This document shows positions 58,376-64,000 of a DNA stretch of 64,000 nucleotides, piece by piece. Each line of letters starts with the position of its first letter. Within the stretch, counting starts at the first letter, position 1. Position numbers and translations under genes: made by a program. This DNA comes from an uncultured Eubacteriales bacterium. Its GTDB lineage: Bacteria > Bacillota > Clostridia > Oscillospirales > Acutalibacteraceae. Location of the stretch: the NCBI GenBank assembly GCA_934464615.1, contig CAKSKA010000001.1, positions 161,539 through 225,538 of the forward strand. Direction: 5' to 3'. A model generated the notes under the pieces. The model was not told the origin of the DNA. It saw only the letters and a list, made by a program, of their open reading frames with translations, and did no database searches.

Positions 58376-59236
58376 ATGGAAGAAGAAAGAAAATGCAATG
58401 AAACTTCGTGTGACGGGAACTGCAATTCCTGCCCTTCGCATAATGCGGAAAGCACACCCGAAAGTTTTATTGAAAAACCCAACGAACACAGCCGTATTAA
58501 AAGGATTATAGGTGTTGTAAGCGGTAAAGGCGGCGTAGGCAAGTCCTTGGTTACTGCCGGTCTTGCCGTTATGATGAACAAAGCCGGATACAATGTGGGA
58601 ATACTTGACGCCGATATTACAGGTCCGTCAATTCCGAAAATGTTCGGTGTAAACACAAGAGTTATGCAGGACGATACCGGCATTATACCCGCAACAACCG
58701 CAACGGGTATAAAGGTAATGTCGGTAAATCTGTTATTGCCCGATGCGTCGTCGCCTGTTGTATGGCGCGGTCCCGTAATTGCAGGAGCCGTAAAACAGTT
58801 TTACAGCGAAGTAAACTGGGGCGATACAGACTATTTGTTTATTGACTGTCCGCCCGGAACGGGAGATGTTCCGCTTACGGTATTCCAAAGCATACCGCTT
58901 GACGGAATTGTTATTGTAACTTCACCGCAGGATCTGGTATCCCTTATAGTTACAAAGGCATATAATATGGCAAAAATGATGGATATACCCGTTATAGGCA
59001 TAGTTGAGAATATGAGCTATGTTAAGTGTCCGGACTGCGGAAAGGAATTCCATATTTTCGGTACGGGTAAAACCGAAACCGTTGCCGACGAACTCGGCGT
59101 GGATTTGCTTGCGCGTATTCCGATTGATACGGATATGGCAGCCCTTGTGGACAACGGTATGTTTGAACGCATTGACAACAACTATTTTACCGATGCTGCA
59201 AAATATATTAACAAAAACTTTCCGGTTGAAAAATAA
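58376..59236 (+). CDS. Mrp/NBP35 family iron-sulfur carrier ATPase
   Basis: 286 residues. P-loop VVSGKGGVGKSLVTAGLA (about 43-60), LDADITGPSIPKMFG, IDCPPGTGD, and the CPDC pair that bridges a [4Fe-4S] between subunits. An extra N-terminal Cys-rich leader (Cys 7, 12, 16, 19) is like that of NBP35. It carries or inserts iron-sulfur clusters and fits the NifS/NifU neighbourhood. Confidence 0.93.
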   Translation: MEEERKCNETSCDGNCNSCPSHNAESTPESFIEKPNEHSRIKRIIGVVSGKGGVGKSLVTAGLAVMMNKAGYNVGILDADITGPSIPKMFGVNTRVMQDDTGIIPATTATGIKVMSVNLLLPDASSPVVWRGPVIAGAVKQFYSEVNWGDTDYLFIDCPPGTGDVPLTVFQSIPLDGIVIVTSPQDLVSLIVTKAYNMAKMMDIPVIGIVENMSYVKCPDCGKEFHIFGTGKTETVADELGVDLLARIPIDTDMAALVDNGMFERIDNNYFTDAAKYINKNFPVEK

Positions 59237-59252
59237 AATTACAATTAATAAA

Positions 59253-59274
59253 CCGCACCTCTTAAGAGATGCGG
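59253..59274. terminator. Hairpin between the Mrp gene and the XRE gene
   Basis: CCGCA-CCTCTTAAGAGA-TGCGG, an almost perfect palindrome between convergent genes. T-runs on either side are weak (CTTATTTG; TTTATTAA), so termination may be partial. Confidence 0.5.
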
Positions 59275-59275
59275 C

Positions 59276-59482
59276 TTATTTGTTTATATTAGGATTATTC
59301 GTTCGTTCAAGCAAATAATCTACAGATACGTTAAAGTAGTCGGCAATATTTATAAGTTCCGTAATACCGGGTTCGCGCTCGCCGGTTTCATATCTGCTTA
59401 TGGTGTTCTGGTTGGTGTTTAAATCCATAGCAAGTTTTAATTGGGAAATACCTTTTGATTTCCTTATTTCCTTTAAACGCAT
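59276..59482 (-). CDS. Small XRE-family repressor
   Basis: 68 residues, only a helix-turn-helix: MRLKEIRKSKGISQLKLAMD, TNQNTISRYETGEREPGITE, VDYLLERTNN. A Cro/Cl-like repressor of the kind that governs one neighbour. The ATG follows GGGGTGA by 5 bases; a longer frame (to 59500) would begin in the -35 box of the divergent gene. It probably acts on the operator at 59522-59550. Confidence 0.9.
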   Translation of the reverse strand: MRLKEIRKSKGISQLKLAMDLNTNQNTISRYETGEREPGITELINIADYFNVSVDYLLERTNNPNINK

Positions 59483-59493
59483 AATGTCACCCC

Positions 59494-59522
59494 TTGACAT
59501 TATTATCCCACTATGGTATATT
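59494..59522 (+). promoter_or_regulatory. Promoter of the DUF4190-like gene
   Basis: TTGACA (59494-59499), 17 bp, TATATT (59517-59522): a consensus -35 and near-consensus -10. Confidence 0.8.
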
Positions 59523-59550
59523 TAATATATCCCGATTTGGGATATATTAA
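59522..59550 (+). promoter_or_regulatory. Inverted repeat, candidate operator of the XRE repressor
   Basis: TTAATATATCCC (59522-59533) and GGGATATATTAA (59539-59550), perfect 12-bp arms with a 5-base spacer, just after the -10 box and before the AAGGAGG site. A single half-site TTATCCC lies between the -35 and -10 boxes (59503-59509). Confidence 0.6.
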
Positions 59551-59561
59551 GGAGGAATATT

Positions 59562-60191
59562 ATGGAAAACGAAAAGGTAAAACAAAAATCAGGATTTGCA
59601 ACAGCGGCGTTGGTGTTGGGAATTATAGGTGCGGTACTCGCTTTTATACCCATAATAAATAATGTTGCATTTATTTTGGGAGTATTGGCGCTGATTTTTG
59701 CCATTATAAGTCTTTGCAAAAAAAGCAGCATAGGAATTGCGGCAGCCGGTATGATTTTGGCGATAGCGGCAATTGTTATTACAATTGTTATGCAAATGAC
59801 TACTGTAAAGGCAATAAGCGATACTGTAAATGATGCAACAAGCGAGTTCTCATACAATATGGACAATATTACCGGCGAAAATACGGAGGACATACTTAAA
59901 AACGACGCTGATGTGGTTGTAGGCGCTTTTCAGATAATAAAGGGCGATTTTATTGATGAATATAAATTACCGGTAAAGGTTAAAAACAAGAGTAATGAGA
60001 GAAAATCATTTTCGGTTAAGATAGAAGCGGTTAATGCTTCGGGCGCGCGGATTGATGACGACACGGTATATGTCAATGATCTGAATGCAGGTCAGGAACA
60101 AAATTTAGAGGCTTTTGTGTTGGTAACGTCCGATATGGCAGGAAAATTAAAAAACGCGCAATTCAAAATTGTTGAAATTTCTATGTATTAA
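59562..60191 (+). CDS. DUF4190-like membrane protein with extracellular FxLYD-like domain
   Basis: 209 residues. Two or three membrane helices form the N-terminal part (GFATAALVLGIIGAVLAFIP, AGMILAIAAIVITIVMQMT), the DUF4190 type, followed by a soluble beta domain (LPVKVKNKSNERKSFSVKIE, VNDLNAGQEQNLEAFV) that resembles FxLYD/DUF domains outside the membrane. It is divergent from the XRE repressor and is probably its target. Confidence 0.8.
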   Translation: MENEKVKQKSGFATAALVLGIIGAVLAFIPIINNVAFILGVLALIFAIISLCKKSSIGIAAAGMILAIAAIVITIVMQMTTVKAISDTVNDATSEFSYNMDNITGENTEDILKNDADVVVGAFQIIKGDFIDEYKLPVKVKNKSNERKSFSVKIEAVNASGARIDDDTVYVNDLNAGQEQNLEAFVLVTSDMAGKLKNAQFKIVEISMY

Positions 60192-60205
60192 CATTATGTT
60201 ATTAA

Positions 60206-60242
60206 AAAAGACCGTTTCGGTATCATACCGAAGCGGTCTTTT
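60206..60242. terminator. Bidirectional terminator between the DUF4190-like gene and the ABC permease gene
   Basis: AAAAGACCG-T-TTCGGT pairs with ACCGAA-G-CGGTCTTTT, with T-runs on both strands. It stands between convergent genes. Confidence 0.85.
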
Positions 60243-60253
60243 AAATTTAACCT

Positions 60254-61852
60254 TTACAGCGCTTTAAATATTGCGCTGCCTTTAATTTTAATCCATCTGT
60301 AAAGTATCGCACTGAGAATAAGCGATAATACCGACAGCAAAATAATGTAAAGTACAAAGCCGATTTTATAACCTATCGCCAAATACAGTACGCAAAATAC
60401 TGTCGGATACATAAATCCGAACAGCAGGGCCAGACCTACACAGGCGCTTTGTTTTATCGGCGTTATTTCGTTTGTCCATGTAAGGTTAGGCATTTTAAGT
60501 CCCAAAAACATTCCAAACAGGGCTGAAAGCAAGATGCACGATATTCCGGCTGCAAGTATCAGTAATATCTCTGCCGCGGTAAACACACCGGTAAACGCAA
60601 GGCAGACGGCAAGCAGTACCGCAGGGACTGCCGTTAAAATAAGCTGAACAGAGATTTTAGCCTTTATAACCTGATAGGGATTTATAGGCAGGGACTGCGC
60701 CAACCATAAACTTTTACCTTCAAGCGAAACGGAAGGCGCTGCCATATCGTTCATTGAAGCGAGTAAGCACAGCATTGTACATACTATAATTTCGGCACAA
60801 CCGGCACGTTGATCGAAAATCATATCAAATACGGGTAAAAATGTGCGGCCTTTAATCAAAACGAATATTGCGCAGATAATTAAAAGCAGTACACCCATTC
60901 CGCAGTTAAGCATATAATTCGGGCTTGATGTAAATCGTGCAAACTCTTTGCCGAGCAGTGCGCTGTCGATGCTTTTCTGCTTTACACGCGTTTCGCGGTA
61001 TTTCTTTTTTGAAGTGTTGCCGGAAGCGGTAGCTATTTTAAGGAAACTGTGAGAGATTGTTTTCCATACTGCCAAAAACAGTAAAATTATTACTGCCGAT
61101 ACGCTTAAAATTGCTGCTGTATTGCCTGTGCCGACCTTGCCGAATATATAAAGCGGATATGCGCTGCCTTTAATTTTATCTCCGTAAACGGCAAGATTTG
61201 CCAAGAGGTCGGCAATCATTTGCTGCGCCTTGAAATAGGCAAAATAATATACCGCAAAAAACAGCAGTGCTATAAACACCGTTATAAAACTTTTGTTTTT
61301 AAGTTTAAGACTGATTTTTGCAACGGCATACCCCAAAATACAGGAAAGGGTAAGTACAAACAGGGAAATAAGAGCCACCAGAACAATGCCGCCTATTACC
61401 GATAGAACGGTAAGCGGTGCCATTATCCAGTATACAATTACGGCAGGTATAATCACTACTCCCGAATACATAAGTCCCATTAAATAAACGCCTAATAAAC
61501 GGGCGGTCATAATTGTATTAACGGGAATGGGCATACAAAGCAACAAGTCGTTATCTTTAGCAAGGTAAAGACCTGAATATGTATTGAACACACTGCCGAA
61601 GGTACCCAAAAATACGGCGGCCAGCCCCATTATTGTAAAATAAAGCCAACCCATATCCGCCGCCACCATAGCAGGACATAATACTACCGAGAGAAAAGCC
61701 GACATACCTCCTACTACAACAACCATAAGGAAAACGAACAAAACCGTGTATCCCACAGTTGCGCCTTTTGTACGGGCACGGTTTTTCTTCGCGTCGTAAG
61801 TATAACTGCGGAAGATTTCGGATATTTGCTTTTTTAAAAGGGTTTTCAGCAT
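60254..61852 (-). CDS. ABC-2 type transporter permease
   Basis: 532 residues with about twelve membrane helices in two blocks. It resembles the large permeases of putative ABC exporters in Clostridia (NTYSGLYLAKDNDLLLCMPI, SVSLEGKSLWLAQSLPINPY). The ATG overlaps the ATPase gene by 7 bases, so the two form one transporter. Substrate unknown; the TetR and LiaF-like neighbours suggest an antimicrobial or envelope lipid. Confidence 0.88.
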   Translation of the reverse strand: MLKTLLKKQISEIFRSYTYDAKKNRARTKGATVGYTVLFVFLMVVVVGGMSAFLSVVLCPAMVAADMGWLYFTIMGLAAVFLGTFGSVFNTYSGLYLAKDNDLLLCMPIPVNTIMTARLLGVYLMGLMYSGVVIIPAVIVYWIMAPLTVLSVIGGIVLVALISLFVLTLSCILGYAVAKISLKLKNKSFITVFIALLFFAVYYFAYFKAQQMIADLLANLAVYGDKIKGSAYPLYIFGKVGTGNTAAILSVSAVIILLFLAVWKTISHSFLKIATASGNTSKKKYRETRVKQKSIDSALLGKEFARFTSSPNYMLNCGMGVLLLIICAIFVLIKGRTFLPVFDMIFDQRAGCAEIIVCTMLCLLASMNDMAAPSVSLEGKSLWLAQSLPINPYQVIKAKISVQLILTAVPAVLLAVCLAFTGVFTAAEILLILAAGISCILLSALFGMFLGLKMPNLTWTNEITPIKQSACVGLALLFGFMYPTVFCVLYLAIGYKIGFVLYIILLSVLSLILSAILYRWIKIKGSAIFKAL

Positions 61853-62559
61853 TGCTCTCCCTCCAGTTCGAGAAATACTTGTTCAAGGGAGTCGTCGCCC
61901 TTTACCTCTTCCATTGTTCCGGAGCGTATTAATTTTCCCTCCTTAATAATAGCAACCTTGTCGCACAGTTTTTCGGCAACTTCAAGTACATGGGTGGAAA
62001 AGAAAATCGCACCGCCGTCGTTGCATACATCACGCATCATACCTTTAAGCAAATGCGCCGCTTTCGGATCAAGGCCGACAAACGGTTCGTCCATAATTAT
62101 TAATTTGGGATCGTGCATCCACGCGGAAATAAGCGCCAGCTTTTGTTTCATACCGTGCGAATACGCCGCAATGGGCTGTGCCAAATCGCCGGTAATTTCA
62201 AACGCGTCGGCATATTTGCGTATGCGCTCGGCACGCAAAGAAGAATCAATGCCGAAAATATCCGCAATAAAATTTAAATACTTTATGCCGGTCATATAGT
62301 CATACAAATCGGGGTTGTCGGGTATGTAGGCAATGGTTTTTTTACACTCCAGCGGATATTCTTTAATGGATTTTCCCGCTATGTATATTTCGCCTTTGTC
62401 GAACTGCAATATGCCTGCAACCGATTTAAGCGTAGTTGTTTTTCCGGCACCGTTGTGACCTATAAAGCCGTAAACTTCTCCGGCTTTGATGTGTAAACTT
62501 AAATCGTCAATCGCTTTTTTATCGCCGTAAGTTTTTGTAAGATGTTCAATTTTAAGCAT
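61846..62559 (-). CDS. ABC transporter ATPase
   Basis: 237 residues. Walker A IGHNGAGKTTTLKSV, a degenerate signature (YSHGMKQKLALI in place of LSGGQ), Walker B LIIMDEPFVGLDP and the switch His in FFSTHVLE. The degenerate signature is common in exporters of this kind (CcmA/YxlF-like). Works with the permease downstream. Confidence 0.95.
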   Translation of the reverse strand: MLKIEHLTKTYGDKKAIDDLSLHIKAGEVYGFIGHNGAGKTTTLKSVAGILQFDKGEIYIAGKSIKEYPLECKKTIAYIPDNPDLYDYMTGIKYLNFIADIFGIDSSLRAERIRKYADAFEITGDLAQPIAAYSHGMKQKLALISAWMHDPKLIIMDEPFVGLDPKAAHLLKGMMRDVCNDGGAIFFSTHVLEVAEKLCDKVAIIKEGKLIRSGTMEEVKGDDSLEQVFLELEGEQC

Positions 62560-62583
62560 TATATTTCCTCCGTATCGAAGTTG

Positions 62584-63270
62584 TTATTTTACGTCAATTC
62601 CGCCGAACATACACGAAGCGTTTATGTAAAGGGTAGGGGCATCGGGAATATTCGCGGTAAATTTTCTTTCGTCCGAAACGCCGCCGAACAGGGAATTGGA
62701 ACTTATTTGAATGTTAATGGTGTCCGGTACAAGAATGTCAATTCCGCCGAAGACGGCAGACGCTTTAATAACGCAGTCTTTTTCTATTATTGCACGGCGT
62801 ATGTCGCATTTTACTCCGCCGAATACGGCGTTAAGCTCGGCACCCTCAAATACTTCGCCGTCAGGAGTTATATCTATTCCGGCAAATGCGGCGGTTCCGT
62901 GCCGTATATCCGCACTGCCGTTTGTTACAGCTTTGTATGCATCGTTATGCCTGTGGCCGAAAATGTTGCCGAAAATCATACGCAGACCTATAATTATTAC
63001 AACAATAGGCAAAAGCATCTTCCAAAGCATATCGTATTCAAGTATATCCCGACTGCACAAAAGTAAAAATACACCCAGACAAATGCCTATAATACTGCCT
63101 GTTTTGTCTTTATCGGTAACAAGACCGATTGCGCACGGAACAATTATAAATAAAGTCCACCAGCCTTTAAAAAACAGGGTAAACGATATTATCTGCAATG
63201 CGTTAAGCACCAGCAAAACACCCAATACAACAAAAACCGTTCCCCACAAAATACCGCTTAATTTTTTCAT
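62584..63270 (-). CDS. LiaF-like membrane protein
   Basis: 228 residues. Four membrane helices in the first 105 residues (ILWGTVFVVLGVLLVLNALQ and after), then a repeated-beta C-terminal domain rich in FGG (AVFGGVKCDI, AVFGGIDILVP, SLFGGVSDE, CMFGGIDVK) like the DUF2154/LiaF domain of cell-wall-stress proteins. In B. subtilis LiaF restrains LiaS. Here no LiaRS is near; a TetR regulator takes that place. The start overlaps the TetR stop (ATGA). Confidence 0.87.
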   Translation of the reverse strand: MKKLSGILWGTVFVVLGVLLVLNALQIISFTLFFKGWWTLFIIVPCAIGLVTDKDKTGSIIGICLGVFLLLCSRDILEYDMLWKMLLPIVVIIIGLRMIFGNIFGHRHNDAYKAVTNGSADIRHGTAAFAGIDITPDGEVFEGAELNAVFGGVKCDIRRAIIEKDCVIKASAVFGGIDILVPDTINIQISSNSLFGGVSDERKFTANIPDAPTLYINASCMFGGIDVK

Positions 63271-63851
63271 TTTTCTTCCGCCTTTCCGCTTTTAATATAA
63301 TTAAGACTTGCCATAAACTGTGACGACAACATTTTGCTTATCTGTTCGTCTGTAAATTGACACATACCCGTAGCGCACAGACAGGATACGCCGTAGGTGT
63401 ATATCCATACCGATTCAAATAACGCGTGTGCGGTTTGCGGATCAAATCCGTAACCGTTACACAGTATATCTATGCAGTACTCGGCTGTTTTACCAAGCCA
63501 TGCGAAAACATCGTCAAAACAAACAGCACCTTTGTTTTGGCTCATAAACAGGAACCTGAAAAGCCGCGGCTCGTTACGGCTGAAAATAATCATTTGCATT
63601 CCTGCTTTTTTAAACATAGGCAGATTTCCTGCCGGCACTTCTATGTACGAGTTGTACAATTTCATAGCGGCATTAAAAACTTCGGATTTCAATTCCTCCA
63701 TATTTGCAAATACCGTAAAAATAGGCCGTGCGGAACTGCCGAGCCTTTTGCCTATATTTCGCGCAGTAAGACCTTCGGCTCCGGATTCGCGAACTATATT
63801 GAGAGATACTTCGATTATTTCCTCCCTCTCAAATTTAGGCTTCGGCGGCAT
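63267..63851 (-). CDS. TetR family regulator
   Basis: 194 residues from the ATG after GAGGATG. The helix-turn-helix is EVSLNIVRESGAEGLTARNI and GKRLGSSARPIFTVFANMEE; the rest is a ligand-binding helical domain with Cys-rich parts (YGVSCLCATGMCQFTDEQ). It is the first gene of the LiaF-ABC operon and most likely its repressor. A longer frame to 63980 has no ribosome binding site. The 149 bases to the window end hold no gene that I can support. Confidence 0.92.
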   Translation of the reverse strand: MPPKPKFEREEIIEVSLNIVRESGAEGLTARNIGKRLGSSARPIFTVFANMEELKSEVFNAAMKLYNSYIEVPAGNLPMFKKAGMQMIIFSRNEPRLFRFLFMSQNKGAVCFDDVFAWLGKTAEYCIDILCNGYGFDPQTAHALFESVWIYTYGVSCLCATGMCQFTDEQISKMLSSQFMASLNYIKSGKAEEK

Positions 63852-64000
63852 AGTATCATCCTCGTATAATAAAGTAGTAGTTTTTAGTGTCCCTCTCCAA
63901 GGACAATGTGCTACACTGTAAATGGTGCTGTGGATTGGTTGAATCATCCTACCGGATAGACGGTTTTTGAAAGGCTCCAACCACAGACCTTTGCAGTATT

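Noticed and set aside
1..64000. CRISPR array, tRNA or rRNA genes, insertion sequences, prophage
   Set aside because: No regularly spaced repeats, no tRNA-like GGTTCGAATCC segments, no transposase or integrase motifs seen.

Overview
The window looks like chromosomal DNA of a strictly anaerobic, low-to-moderate GC Bacillota member, most likely class Clostridia (Oscillospirales/Ruminococcaceae-like). The pointers are the S10-spc-alpha ribosomal cluster in Firmicutes order with a KOW protein between map and infA, zinc-type S14, the small SRP RNA next to dnaX-ybaB-recR, a single-chain pyruvate:ferredoxin oxidoreductase, strong AGGAGG ribosome binding sites and consensus sigma-A promoters. Placement below class is inference.

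Layout. 1-163: 5' end of a lipoprotein gene on the minus strand. 164-655: a strong promoter and a structured leader. 656-16022: rpsJ to rplQ, 31 genes on the plus strand including secY, adk, map, infA and rpoA. 16156-21011 (minus): a complete branched-chain amino acid type ABC importer, livKHMGF. 21153-23438 (minus): pduL, hemW and a histidine phosphatase. 23544-27832 (minus): DegV, two acyltransferases and two GT8 glycosyltransferases, a probable envelope glycolipid or acylation cluster. 28040-31872 (minus): an XRE-membrane protein, then trpS-holB-ricT-ferredoxin. 32023-33510 (plus): a DUF1846 protein. 33546-35678 (minus): DnaD-like and DnaI-like replication proteins and a 48-residue small gene. 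35939-37425 (plus): galE and a membrane protein. 37844-40638 (minus): a clan-A glycoside hydrolase and a CNNM/HlyC-type CBS protein. 40842-46004 (plus): nifJ, then an AraC regulator overlapping a SLOG/DUF1273 protein. 46057-49134 (minus): SRP RNA, dnaX, ybaB, recR and a DUF896 protein. 49268-53710 (plus): hexapeptide transferase, Nudix, two zinc-finger/DUF2628 membrane proteins, galU and a HAD phosphatase. 53805-55631 (plus): a split TSUP transporter, lexA and rnhA. 55715-59236 (plus): nifS, nifU, an S1-domain protein and an Mrp/NBP35 ATPase, an iron-sulfur assembly locus. 59276-60191: an XRE repressor divergent from a DUF4190-like protein. 60254-63851 (minus): TetR, a LiaF-like protein and an ABC exporter.

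Most of the window is housekeeping. There is no CRISPR array, prophage, transposase or defence island. The parts that invite a second look are regulatory RNA or DNA structure (a possible pseudoknot in front of rpoA, alternative hairpins in the S10 leader, nested hairpins between livK and livH, a dyad inside the nifS promoter, an operator between the divergent XRE and DUF4190 genes, a LexA box at lexA) and a few poorly characterised gene sets (DegV/acyltransferase/GT8, paired zinc-finger DUF2628 proteins, AraC-SLOG, split TSUP, TetR-LiaF-ABC).

All calls come from reading the sequence; no database search was possible. Start codons were moved from the longest reading frame where the ribosome binding site favoured an internal start.
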